Assembly: GCA_016617495.1 (NCBI GenBank)
Contig: WYCU01000007.1
Location: 111,693 to 175,692 of the forward strand
Source of the DNA: Azonexaceae bacterium s22
Lineage (GTDB): Bacteria > Pseudomonadota > Gammaproteobacteria > Burkholderiales > Rhodocyclaceae
Length of the DNA: 64,000 bases
Direction of reading: 5' to 3'
A program made the position numbers and the translations under genes. Every line of letters begins with the position of its first letter. The stretch's first letter is position 1. The notes under the pieces are model-generated. The model saw only the letters and a program-made list of their open reading frames with translations, ran no database searches and was not told the origin of the DNA. Of the stretch, positions 19,113 to 26,828 are shown one piece after another.

Positions 19113-20251
19113 CAGCGTTTTGTGCTTTCTTCGACCGTAACTCGCGCGCCAGCCTTGACCCCGGTGCGCTCCAGCGAAGTCACGATACGTTCGCCGGGCT
19201 GCAGGCCGTCGGTGACCTCGGTGTATTCCCAATTGGCGAGTCCGGTCTTGATCCGGCGTTCTTCAAGCCGGTCGTCATTGAGCACGAGCACCTTGTTGCC
19301 TTCCTGAATGGCGGCTGTCGGAATGCGCAGCACCTCATCGTGGCCATCCAGCACGATTTCCACATCGGCGCTGTAGCCCACGAGCAAACCGCTTGCTTCG
19401 GCCGGGCGCTCGAAATCAACCTCGATCTCGACCGTCCGCGCCTGCTTTTCCACTGCGAGCACATACGGCGCCACACGACGCACCTTACCCGGCAAGGTTT
19501 TCCCTGGTAGCGCATCGAGCGTCACGCGAACCGGCTGGCCAATGGCAATTTTCGGCGCATCCACCTCGTCCATCGGGGCACTGACGTAAAGACAACGGTC
19601 GTCGATGAGATCGATGGCCGGCGGCGTTGGCACGCCCGGCGGCGACGGGGTCGAATATTCGCCCAATTCACCGACGATCTTGGCGACGATGCCGTCGAAC
19701 GGCGCATAGAGCGCGACACGCCCTTGCTCGACGCGCGTGGCTTTCAATTTGGCTTGCGCCTGGGCCACGTCGGCCTTCGTCGTGTTGCAGGCAGCGCGGC
19801 GGGCATCGGCTTCGGTACGCGCCGCCTCTTCCTTGCTGGTCGACACAAATCCCTTTTCGCGTAGCTCGGTCTGCCTTTTGGCCTCTTTTTCGGCGTTGAC
19901 CGCGACAATGCAGGCTTCGTCGCTACGCCGCTCGGCCAGCGCGATCTGTGCCGCGGCCAGATCGCTATTGGCCTGCTGGTCGTCATTCCAGAGCTTGAGC
20001 AGCAGTTGCCCCTGCTTCACCCGGTCGCCTTCCTTGACGCCCAGATATTCAATGCGCCCGCCCATGATCGTCGACAACTTGGTGCGCTGGCAGGCTTCGA
20101 CCGTGCCGGCGCGGGTATTGGCCAGCGTCGCCTCAACACGCCCCCGGTCGACTTCGCGCACCGCGACCGCCACCGGCTTGGGGCGGGTAAACCAGAAAAA
20201 TCCAGCCGCCAGAAGGAGGACGACGGCAATCGCAAGGGCAATTCGGCGCAT
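19112..20251 (-). CDS. Periplasmic adaptor (HlyD/MacA family) of an efflux system
   Basis: 379 residues. It has an N-terminal membrane anchor (MRRIALAIAVVLLLAAGFFWF), a lipoyl half-motif (MGGRIEYLGVKEGDRVKQGQLLLKL near 67), an alpha-helical hairpin (about 95-175), the second lipoyl half (LYAPFDGIVAKIVGELGEY) and a beta-barrel. First gene of the operon. Copy D of the dispersed repeat is read in frame inside the helical hairpin as VAVNAEKEAK. That segment is helix-compatible, so it may have been accepted as extra coiled-coil. Confidence 0.88.
   Translation of the reverse strand: MRRIALAIAVVLLLAAGFFWFTRPKPVAVAVREVDRGRVEATLANTRAGTVEACQRTKLSTIMGGRIEYLGVKEGDRVKQGQLLLKLWNDDQQANSDLAAAQIALAERRSDEACIVAVNAEKEAKRQTELREKGFVSTSKEEAARTEADARRAACNTTKADVAQAQAKLKATRVEQGRVALYAPFDGIVAKIVGELGEYSTPSPPGVPTPPAIDLIDDRCLYVSAPMDEVDAPKIAIGQPVRVTLDALPGKTLPGKVRRVAPYVLAVEKQARTVEIEVDFERPAEASGLLVGYSADVEIVLDGHDEVLRIPTAAIQEGNKVLVLNDDRLEERRIKTGLANWEYTEVTDGLQPGERIVTSLERTGVKAGARVTVEESTKR
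19874..19909 (-). repeat. Dispersed repeat, copy D
   Basis: On the minus strand: ATTGTCGCGGTCAACGCC then GAAAAAGAGGCCAAAAG. It has a one-base change in the SalI-like centre. In frame 1 within the adaptor gene. Confidence 0.82.
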
Positions 20252-20322
20252 AAGCTTTTCCTGTTAACGCGCCTATTGTCGCCCATCGCAATGGACCCGT
20301 GAAAGACTTCACACACGGGGGC

Positions 20323-20548
20323 GTGACATTTTTTTCCAGCGTGGTAAATTGAAGCCGTGTCAGGTTTGCAGCGTGCCGGACACCGCCGTTCAACAGCGCT
20401 GCGCTGCTGGGAGACCCTATGGCAGTTCTCGCAGGAACCCGTTCTTGAGATTACTGAGTCGTACCCCAATCACGGCGAAAAGCCGCATACCCTGACCGCC
20501 GCGTCGGGGCGCAGTAACGAAGCCCATGTCTTGTACATGGGCTTCACG
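20323..20548 (+). ncRNA. Candidate structured RNA or leader before ridA-like gene
   Basis: The 314-bp gap 20252-20565 has no convincing ORF. Promoter-like GTGACA (20323-20328), 16 bp, TAAATT (20345-20350). Downstream hairpins are GGGAGACCC, CGGC-GAAAA-GCCG and CCCTGAC/GTCGGGG. The last is a strong 11-bp stem GAAGCCCATGT/ACATGGGCTTC (20519-20545) followed by only three nearby T residues. I could not match it to 6S, SRP, tmRNA or a known riboswitch. It could be a free sRNA or the 5' leader of the next gene. Confidence 0.3.
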
Positions 20549-20565
20549 CTTTCTGGAGGAAGAAC

Positions 20566-20910
20566 ATGACGCTTGAGCGCTTTGGCACCACACGCCGCTA
20601 TTCGGACAGCGTGGTTCATAACGGCACGGTCTATCTCGTCGAAGTGCCGGCAGCGGCGGAAGGGGACATCGCCAGCCAGACCGCCAGCCTGCTCGCCAGC
20701 GTCGAGCGTTTACTGGCTCAGGCCGGCAGCGACAAGACGAAGCTCCTGATAGTGACGGTCTATCTTGCCGACATGGCCGACTACGACGGCATGAATGCGG
20801 TCTGGGATGACTGGGTACCGGCCGGCTGCGCCCCCACCCGCGCCTGCGTCCAGGCCCGGTTGGCCAACCCCGGTTGGCGCGTCGAAATGGCCATCACCGC
20901 TGCGGCATGA
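20566..20910 (+). CDS. RidA/YjgF-family protein
   Basis: A 114-residue chorismate-mutase-like trimer-forming protein. Family marks are YSDSVVHNGTVYLVEVP, ASVERLLAQAGSDKTKLLIVTVYLADMADYDGMNAVWDDW and the pocket arginine in APTRACVQARL. RidA proteins hydrolyse reactive enamine/imine intermediates; this one belongs to a divergent subgroup, so the substrate is unknown. CTGGAGGAAG before ATG 20566 is a good ribosome site. It overlaps the next gene (ATGA). Confidence 0.85.
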   Translation: MTLERFGTTRRYSDSVVHNGTVYLVEVPAAAEGDIASQTASLLASVERLLAQAGSDKTKLLIVTVYLADMADYDGMNAVWDDWVPAGCAPTRACVQARLANPGWRVEMAITAAA

Positions 20911-21392
20911 GGCCGCCCGACGATCCCCGGCTGGCCTTGCTGGCCGACAGTTACGCCCGCCTGCTCGGCAAGCCGCTGATCGAACCGGCGACCGACCTGG
21001 CCCAGACCTTGTGGGATGCGCCGTGCGCCATCGTGGCCCATGGCACCGAAAGCGACCCGGTGTTTTTCTATGGCAATCGCCTGGCGCTTGAAGTGTTCGA
21101 AATCGCTTTTGAAGCCTTTACCCGTCTGCCCTCGCGCTATTCCGCCGAACCGCTGGCGCGCGAGGAGCGCGCCCGCCTGCTCGAACGGGTCACCCGCGAG
21201 GGTTACATCGACGACTATGCCGGCATCCGCATTTCGGCGCTGGGCAAGCGTTTCCGCATCGAACAGGCGGTGGTCTGGAATCTCATCGACCGGCAGGGGC
21301 GCTTGCATGGGCAGGCGGCCACATTTTCGCGCTGGACACCCCTTGGCCCCGCGATGACTGAACCAAACGCAGCCAGCGCGGTCAATCTTTAA
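20907..21392 (+). CDS. MEKHLA-domain (PAS-related) protein
   Basis: A 161-residue stand-alone MEKHLA domain. Visible marks are ALLADSYARLLGKPL, FYGNRLALEVFEIAFEAFTRLPSR and GYIDDYAGIRISALGKRFRIEQAVVWNLIDRQGRLHGQAATFSRW. The domain is known from plant HD-ZIP proteins and bacterial stand-alone forms and is PAS-like, suggesting small-ligand sensing; no function is established. ATG 20907 overlaps the ridA-like stop, so the two are coupled. Confidence 0.8.
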   Translation: MRPPDDPRLALLADSYARLLGKPLIEPATDLAQTLWDAPCAIVAHGTESDPVFFYGNRLALEVFEIAFEAFTRLPSRYSAEPLAREERARLLERVTREGYIDDYAGIRISALGKRFRIEQAVVWNLIDRQGRLHGQAATFSRWTPLGPAMTEPNAASAVNL

Positions 21393-21413
21393 CCCTTATC
21401 GAAAGGAGCGCCG

Positions 21414-21539
21414 ATGAAGAAATCCCTGAGCATGCTATTGGCTGCGCTATTCGCACTGGGCAGCGTCCAGGCTTTAGCCTGTGGCGACAAGGCCAAGGAC
21501 GAAAAACAGATGAGTACCCCCACCAAACCGCGGACCTGA
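21414..21539 (+). CDS. Small secreted peptide, 41 residues
   Basis: A short ORF with a strong ribosome site (GAAAGGAG, 6 bases before ATG). The N-terminus MKKSLSMLLAALFALGSVQA is a clear signal peptide, followed by LACGDKAKDEKQ and a short polar tail. Cleavage could be after AQA- or ALA-type residues, and ALAC is a weak lipobox. The mature part is only about 18 residues. It is followed by a strong terminator. I do not recognise the family. Confidence 0.65.
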   Translation: MKKSLSMLLAALFALGSVQALACGDKAKDEKQMSTPTKPRT

Positions 21540-21559
21540 AACGCGTTCTGGAAATCGCC

Positions 21560-21585
21560 AACGGCAGCTTCGGCTGCCGTTTTTC
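21560..21585 (+). terminator. Intrinsic terminator after the small peptide gene
   Basis: Stem ACGGCAGC/GCTGCCGT with TTCG loop, then TTTTT. Confidence 0.9.
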
Positions 21586-22396
21586 ATGGGCGGACGAGAA
21601 ACAGCTCGGGATCGACCGGCGTATCGTTGAGGATGACCGCCCAATGCAGATGCGGCCCGGTCACGCGGCCGGTACTGCCGACCGCGCCGATGCGCTCGCC
21701 GCGCCGGACGGCCTGCCCCGGCGCCACATCGATGCGCGAGAGATGCATGTACGCGGTGATCAGGCCTTGGCCATGGTCGAGAAACACCGTGTTGCCATTG
21801 AAGAAATAGTCACCCGTGTTGGCCACCACCGCATCGGCGGGCGCATGTACGGCCGTCCCGGTTGCTGCCGCCACGTCCAGCCCGGCGTGTGGATTGCGCG
21901 GCTGGCCGTTGAACACCCGGCGCAGCCCGAAACGCGATGAAAGCGGCCCGGCGGACGGCTGTACCAGCGCCGTTTCCGGTACATTCGGGCTGAAACGCCG
22001 TTTTACCGCCTCGGTGACCGCGCGCTCGCGCTCGATACGCGCCAGATCGTCGGCATTGGGTTCGACCTTCCGCTTGTCCTTGATCGTCAGGCGTTGCTCG
22101 GGATACTGCTTGGGTTCGATACGAACCACCCGGTTTGTCGCGGTAGACCCCTGAAAAACACGAAAATCCAGTTCGCCGGGCAAGGCATCCAGCGGAATGC
22201 CGAACAGCACCCACCAACGCCCCTTGTGCTGCACGACGGCCAAGGCTTGCTCGCCCCAGCGCGCGGTCGGCGCCGGTTCGTCGGCCGCACCAACATCGAC
22301 GACCGCCACACCGCCCGGAACCGGCGCATGACGCGGCAAGGCGCTGGCGGCCGCCATGGCCCCCAGCAAGAACAGACCCATCAAGACTTTGCGCAT
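21584..22396 (-). CDS. M23-family peptidoglycan metallopeptidase
   Basis: A 270-residue exported protein. It has a signal peptide (MRKVLMGLFLLGAMAAASA) and an N-terminal beta-domain (about 28-100). The LytM/M23 domain has SSRFGLRRVFNGQPRNPHAGLD (zinc His and Asp) and GPHLHWAV (HxH). All zinc ligands are present, so it should be an active endopeptidase rather than an EnvC-like activator. ATG 22396 lies 4 bases after the upstream gene's stop, with GGGGTGAG before it. Confidence 0.88.
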   Translation of the reverse strand: MRKVLMGLFLLGAMAAASALPRHAPVPGGVAVVDVGAADEPAPTARWGEQALAVVQHKGRWWVLFGIPLDALPGELDFRVFQGSTATNRVVRIEPKQYPEQRLTIKDKRKVEPNADDLARIERERAVTEAVKRRFSPNVPETALVQPSAGPLSSRFGLRRVFNGQPRNPHAGLDVAAATGTAVHAPADAVVANTGDYFFNGNTVFLDHGQGLITAYMHLSRIDVAPGQAVRRGERIGAVGSTGRVTGPHLHWAVILNDTPVDPELFLVRP

Positions 22397-22400
22397 CGAC

Positions 22401-22946
22401 TCACCCCGCACCGCGCCCCGCCCACCAGAGGCGCAGGCGCAAACCGATCTCGCTGGTATAGCCCATGGCGACGAAACGGATGTCCCCGGCCGGATCGATC
22501 ACAACAAAGGCCGGCAAGCCGGGCAAGCCAAATTGGCGCAACAAGGCGCCCTGCGGATCGTTGAGCGTCGCCCAGGCATGGCCTTTCTGCCGCAGCCAGG
22601 CGGCGACTGCCGCGCTATCGCCGGACTGAACGGCCACGCTGAGCACGGGCTGGTCGGCCGTAATACGATCGACGCTGCCTGCCGTGGTCTTGCAGATCGG
22701 GCACCACTCCGCCCAGAAATAGATGAGCAGCGCCTCCCCGGGGTGCGCTGCCCGCCATTCGTCGAGCGAGAAATGCGCGCCATCGATTTGTTGGCCGACG
22801 ATGGCCGGCGCCGGGCCGCGCGCGGCATCGCGCAACTGCCAGAGCTGGAATGCTGCCAGCGCGAGCAACACCAGCAGGCCTTCGACCAGCCAGCGCCGCC
22901 AGCGCGGCGCCGCTTTTTCCTTGCTTACCGGCCCTGCTTCGGTCAT
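22401..22946 (-). CDS. Membrane-anchored thioredoxin-like protein (ScsD/TlpA type)
   Basis: 181 residues. One N-terminal transmembrane anchor (WLVEGLLVLLALAAFQLWQL) and a periplasmic thioredoxin fold with active site WAEWCPICK and the cis-proline region LPGLPAFVVIDPAG. The CPIC active site and anchor resemble ScsD and other disulfide-handling proteins. It is co-oriented with the M23 peptidase and YpfJ genes; the redox partner is not visible here. Confidence 0.83.
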   Translation of the reverse strand: MTEAGPVSKEKAAPRWRRWLVEGLLVLLALAAFQLWQLRDAARGPAPAIVGQQIDGAHFSLDEWRAAHPGEALLIYFWAEWCPICKTTAGSVDRITADQPVLSVAVQSGDSAAVAAWLRQKGHAWATLNDPQGALLRQFGLPGLPAFVVIDPAGDIRFVAMGYTSEIGLRLRLWWAGRGAG

Positions 22947-22947
22947 G

Positions 22948-23841
22948 TCAAAGCTGGCTGGCCTTGAAGGTGTTGCATTGATTGATGTCGCCGGTCTCGA
23001 ATCCGCGCTTGAACCAGCGCACGCGTTGCGCGGAGGAGCCGTGCGTGAAGCTTTCCGGCACGATGCGCCCCTGTGCCTGTTGTTGCAGGCGGTCGTCGCC
23101 GATGGCCGTGGCGGCGGCCAGCGCCGCTTCGAGATCGCCGGGTTCCAGAATGTTCTTCATGGCATCGGCACGCCGCCCCCAGACGCCGGCAAAGCAGTCG
23201 GCCTGCAACTCAAGGCGCACCGAAAGGGCATTGCCCTCGGCCTTGCCGACGCGCTGACGCGCGTTCTGCACCTGTTCGGAAATGCCGAGCAGGTTCTGCA
23301 CGTGATGCCCGACCTCGTGGGCGACCACGTAGGCCTGCGCGAATTCGCCGGGCGCCCGGAAACGATCCCTCAATTCGCGGAAGAACGTCAGGTCGATGTA
23401 GACCTTCTGGTCGCCGGGGCAATAGAACGGCCCCATTGCCGACTGGCCCGTGCCGCAGGCGGTCGGCGTCATGCCGGAGAACAGCACCAGCTTGGGTTCT
23501 TCGTAGCGGCGCCCGCTGGCGCGGAAAACGTCGTTCCAGGTATCTTCAGTCGAAGCCAGCACCTTGGAGACGAAGCGGGCGGTTTCGTCGGACGCCGGCG
23601 GTTTGTGGGCCGGCGGCGGCGCGCTCTGCTCGATGGCGGGCATGCCGCCCCCGCCGCTCAGCATGCTGAGCACGGTCAGCGGATTGATGCCAAGAAAATA
23701 GCTGGCGATCAGGGCAATGGCGATGGTGCCGACACCGAGGCGCCCGCCCCCGAATCGCAGACCGCCACCGCCGCCACCTTCGTAGCCGCCACCCCGGCGA
23801 TCTTCGAGGTTGTCGCTTTCTCGTTGGTCATCCATGCGCAT
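22948..23841 (-). CDS. YpfJ-type neutral zinc metallopeptidase
   Basis: 297 residues. A glycine-rich N-terminus and one membrane helix ([18 protein letters not shown]) are followed by the peptidase domain with HExxH in [15 protein letters not shown] near residue 187. The segments [26 protein letters not shown] and [13 protein letters not shown] are typical of the family. The physiological substrate is unknown. It sits one base upstream of the thioredoxin-like gene. Confidence 0.9.
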   Translation of the reverse strand: MRMDDQRESDNLEDRRGGGYEGGGGGGLRFGGGRLGVGTIAIALIASYFLGINPLTVLSMLSGGGGMPAIEQSAPPPAHKPPASDETARFVSKVLASTEDTWNDVFRASGRRYEEPKLVLFSGMTPTACGTGQSAMGPFYCPGDQKVYIDLTFFRELRDRFRAPGEFAQAYVVAHEVGHHVQNLLGISEQVQNARQRVGKAEGNALSVRLELQADCFAGVWGRRADAMKNILEPGDLEAALAAATAIGDDRLQQQAQGRIVPESFTHGSSAQRVRWFKRGFETGDINQCNTFKASQL

Positions 23842-23850
23842 GGCGGTTCC

Positions 23851-24663
23851 TCAGCGGTAAAGGTTGATGGCTTTCCGGGTGTCCAGCGCGGCGGCGCGGG
23901 CGGCGATGTGGAAATTTTCATCCTTGCCGGCGTAGAGAATGGCGCGCGAGGAGTTGATCATCAAGCCGGTGGCATTGGCGGTACGGCCGGCCTTGACGGT
24001 GGCTTCGATGTCGCCGCCCTGGGCGCCGATGCCGGGCACCAGCAGCGGCACATCGCCGACAATTTCGCGCACGCGGGCGATTTCGGCCGGGAAGGTGGCG
24101 CCAACAACAAGGCCGATCTGGCCGGTGGTGTTCCAGTCTTTCGACGCCAGCCGGGCGACACGCTCGTAGAGTTTCTCGCCGCCGACATCGAGGAATTGCA
24201 GGTCGGAACCGCCGGGGTTGGAGGTGCGGCAGAGCAGGATCACGCCCTTGTCCGGGTAGGCCAGATAGGGTTCGACGGAATCGCGGCCCATGTAGGGGTT
24301 GATCGTCACCGCATCGGCCTTGAAGCGCTCGAAGGCTTCAATGGCGTACTGCTCGGCGGTGGAGCCGATGTCGCCGCGCTTGCTGTCGAGAATGACCGGG
24401 ATGCCGGGGTGCTTCTCATGGATGTGGGCGATCAGCGCTTCGAGCTGGTCTTCGGCACGGCGTGCGGCGAAGTAGGCGATCTGCGGCTTGAAAGCGCAGA
24501 CCAGATCGGCGGTGGCATCGACAATGGTCTTGCAGAAATCGAAGATGCGGTCGTCGCGGCCTTTGAGCTCGGCCGGAAATTTGGCCGGATCGGGATCGAG
24601 GCCGACGCAGAGCAGCGAATCGTTCTTCTGCCAGGCAGCGGCGAGTTGTCTGGTAAAGGTCAT
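23851..24663 (-). CDS. pyrF: Orotidine 5'-phosphate decarboxylase (type 2)
   Basis: Last step of UMP synthesis, 270 residues. The catalytic signature is [18 protein letters not shown], with the paired Asp and Lys. The phosphate-binding end is [19 protein letters not shown]. The length and N-terminus ([29 protein letters not shown]) match the long actinobacterial/betaproteobacterial subgroup. Its ATG overlaps the stop of the upstream methyltransferase gene. Confidence 0.95.
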   Translation of the reverse strand: MTFTRQLAAAWQKNDSLLCVGLDPDPAKFPAELKGRDDRIFDFCKTIVDATADLVCAFKPQIAYFAARRAEDQLEALIAHIHEKHPGIPVILDSKRGDIGSTAEQYAIEAFERFKADAVTINPYMGRDSVEPYLAYPDKGVILLCRTSNPGGSDLQFLDVGGEKLYERVARLASKDWNTTGQIGLVVGATFPAEIARVREIVGDVPLLVPGIGAQGGDIEATVKAGRTANATGLMINSSRAILYAGKDENFHIAARAAALDTRKAINLYR

Positions 24664-25829
24664 GCAGATTCCTTGGGGAGATAGCGGGCGAATTTATCGG
24701 GCAGCAGGCAGGTTTGCAGGCTGCGCTGGGTAAAGAGGAAACGACCGTCGCACACAAAGCCGAGTTCCTGCCAATCGACTTCGCGGTTCAGCATCATCGT
24801 GCATTCGATCAGGTCGCGCCGGGCCAAGAGCCGGTTGCGGGTAAACAGCGCCAGGATCGAGCCGTCGAAGGCCTTGCAGTCATGCAGGAAGAAGGGTTCC
24901 GGCTTGCGCGTGCGGCCGTTCACATAAATGCGCGGATGCTCGCTGATCGGAAAGGCGCGCCCCCACTGCCACCAGTTCGATTCGTCGAAAGAGCGCACAC
25001 GGCGGGCGAGCAGTTCATCCTTGTGCTTATCGAGGTGCGGATGCTTGATGCCGTAAAGCATGCGGCGCGTTTCGCCGGTTTCGACGCTCTTCGAATAGAC
25101 GAACTCCATGTTGCCGGCGGGGTGGGTGTAAACATGATCCGCCCCGGAAACCGCGCCGACCTTGACCGAAAACACGTCGGAAAAGCGCACGCGGTAATCG
25201 TCGCGCAGGAACATCAGCTGCCCATCGACTTCGGTAAACCGCCGGCCGTCGGCCATGCGCCGGTCGGTGCGGCCTTTCTCGAAGCGGAAGATGCAGCAGT
25301 TTGGCGTTGCACCTTCGAAAACGCGTACGTCGCCCGTTTCGTAGAAATGCGTGATGCTGCCCTGCTCGTACAGCCAGGCGTTCAGCTTCTTGGCCGCCGT
25401 CAGCTTGATGAATTCGCGCGGCACGATGAACACCAGTTCACCGCCCGGCTTGAGGTGACGCACGCACTTTTCGATGAAGAACAGGAACAGGTTGCTGCGC
25501 GCGTCGAACAGCTTGGATTTGAGCCTTTTTTTGGTGTCGACCGCGACATCCTGATAACGCACGTAAGGCGGATTGCCGACGATGGTGTCGAATTGCTCAT
25601 CCAGCGGGTAACCGAAGAAATCCATGACGCGGGCGCCCTTGGGCGCCACACCCGCATCGATCTCGATGCCCACCGCATCCTTGCGCCGTTTCTTCAGGGC
25701 GGCAAAAAAGGCCCCATCCCCGGCCGAAGGCTCCAGCGCCCGGCCTTCGTTCAGGCAAAGATCAAGCATGAACGCCACCACATTGGGCGGCGTGAACACC
25801 TGTCCGAGTTGTTCGACGTTACGCGGCAT
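24660..25829 (-). CDS. Solitary N6-adenine DNA methyltransferase-like protein
   Basis: 389 residues, class I SAM fold. The motif I region is [15 protein letters not shown] near residue 33, and catalytic motif IV is NPPYVRYQ near 85. The middle and C-terminal parts resemble Eco57I/TaqI-type target-recognition regions ([30 protein letters not shown]). No restriction gene lies nearby, so it may be an orphan methyltransferase. Copy E of the dispersed repeat is read in frame directly after the catalytic motif as [12 protein letters not shown]. In many relatives this position is a loop, but activity should not be assumed. Confidence 0.8.
   Translation of the reverse strand: MPRNVEQLGQVFTPPNVVAFMLDLCLNEGRALEPSAGDGAFFAALKKRRKDAVGIEIDAGVAPKGARVMDFFGYPLDEQFDTIVGNPPYVRYQDVAVDTKKRLKSKLFDARSNLFLFFIEKCVRHLKPGGELVFIVPREFIKLTAAKKLNAWLYEQGSITHFYETGDVRVFEGATPNCCIFRFEKGRTDRRMADGRRFTEVDGQLMFLRDDYRVRFSDVFSVKVGAVSGADHVYTHPAGNMEFVYSKSVETGETRRMLYGIKHPHLDKHKDELLARRVRSFDESNWWQWGRAFPISEHPRIYVNGRTRKPEPFFLHDCKAFDGSILALFTRNRLLARRDLIECTMMLNREVDWQELGFVCDGRFLFTQRSLQTCLLPDKFARYLPKESA
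25515..25550 (-). repeat. Dispersed repeat, copy E
   Basis: On the minus strand: GATGTCGCGGTCGACACC then AAAAAAAGGCTCAAATCC. In frame 1, immediately after the NPPY motif of the methyltransferase. Confidence 0.82.
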
Positions 25830-26251
25830 CAGTTGGAGTTCGCATCCTTGCGCAACAGGCAGGACGAGTAATCAAGAAATTCATCGAGATGGGTCTCGAT
25901 GATACGAATGGCGATTGGCAATTGCAGCGTTTCGTAGTCGTGCACCGCGATGTTGCGGAACCCGACCATGCGCTTCAGACCTTCTGCCAGCGGCAGTGCA
26001 ATCCAGCCCGCCTGGGCGAGCAGGGCGAACACATCGCGGGCGCTTTGCGGCACGCCAAGGCGCTCGCGGCGAATGAGGTGTTGCCCCATATCGAGGGCGG
26101 CTTCGCAGGCGCGCTGAATATTGAGAATGGCGGCATCCTGGCGGGTGTAATTGGTCGAGAAACCGGCCGGGTCTGCCGCGTATTCCTCGCGGGCGCGACG
26201 CACACAACGCTCGATCGTCGCTGCCTTGTTAATCAATACGTCATCGGCCAT
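25829..26251 (-). CDS. hepT: HepT-type HEPN toxin ribonuclease
   Basis: 140 residues, all helical. It carries the HepT motif RX4HXY as RNIAVHDY near residue 107, the putative RNase site whose tyrosine is the target of the MntA antitoxin. The longer frame to 26344 overlaps mntA without homology; ATG 26251 or 26257 overlaps the end of mntA by about 11-17 bp, typical of these pairs. The overlap with the methyltransferase start at 25829 suggests cotranscription. Confidence 0.85.
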   Translation of the reverse strand: MADDVLINKAATIERCVRRAREEYAADPAGFSTNYTRQDAAILNIQRACEAALDMGQHLIRRERLGVPQSARDVFALLAQAGWIALPLAEGLKRMVGFRNIAVHDYETLQLPIAIRIIETHLDEFLDYSSCLLRKDANSN

Positions 26252-26639
26252 ACACATGCCCTTCGTGTTGGATGTCGTTGAGGAGCGGGGCGCGGGCTGC
26301 ATCAAGCGCCAGCTTCTCGTTAAGGACAGCGGCTTCGTAAGCATCCGGTCGGCTGTCCGCCACCCACCAGCGTTCGCCAGTCATCAAAATACGCGACTGC
26401 ATTACCGTCGAGGCCGCGCGAAAGTCGAGCAGATCGACCGGGCAACCCGCCAAGTCAGCCAAGTCGCCCGACAGTTGCCAGAGCAAGTGCGGGTCGGCGT
26501 AGCCCTCGACCAGAACCGCCAAATCCAGATCGCTCTCCGGAGCGGCATGACCCTCGACGCGGCTACCAAAGGCATAGATGCTCAACAGCTTGGGCACCCG
26601 CTGTTGAAGCGTTGCGACAATAGACGAACGGTTGCTCAT
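26241..26639 (-). CDS. mntA: MntA-type antitoxin nucleotidyltransferase
   Basis: 132 residues of the minimal nucleotidyltransferase fold. The catalytic GSX10DXD motif is complete: GSRVEGHAAPESDLDLAV near residue 25. MntA proteins neutralise HepT by adding AMP to the toxin tyrosine. It lies directly upstream of hepT with overlap and a 4-bp overlap with the small gene before it. Confidence 0.87.
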   Translation of the reverse strand: MSNRSSIVATLQQRVPKLLSIYAFGSRVEGHAAPESDLDLAVLVEGYADPHLLWQLSGDLADLAGCPVDLLDFRAASTVMQSRILMTGERWWVADSRPDAYEAAVLNEKLALDAARAPLLNDIQHEGHVYGR

Positions 26640-26827
26640 GACGCGCCCTTATCGACCTTGGCCTGCTCCCGGGTTTTCTTTTCCCAATACCGTTCGTTTT
26701 TGCTTTCATCCACGAAACGATAGCGGCCGGCGAGTTCGCAGCCTTTCATGCCGGGATTGCAGGGGAGGTTGTTGATCTTGGTGCAGCGATCAGCAACCTC
26801 GTGCGGGCAGCCCCAGCTTCCGGCCAT
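26636..26827 (-). CDS. Small cysteine-containing protein, unknown function
   Basis: 63 residues: MAGSWGCPHEVADRC, then NNLPCNPGMKGC, then a charged tail (YRFVDESKNERYWEKKTR). Four cysteines at about positions 7, 15, 23 and 30, with a nearby histidine, could bind zinc or an iron-sulfur cluster. It sits one base after the glnS stop and overlaps mntA by 4 bp. I recall similar short proteins in related bacteria but no function. Confidence 0.6.
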   Translation of the reverse strand: MAGSWGCPHEVADRCTKINNLPCNPGMKGCELAGRYRFVDESKNERYWEKKTREQAKVDKGAS

Positions 26828-26828
26828 G

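Noticed and set aside
22723-24684. 653-codon plus-strand open frame opposite the YpfJ and pyrF genes
   Set aside because: Shadow of GC-rich coding sequence; the minus-strand genes have clear family motifs and ribosome sites.
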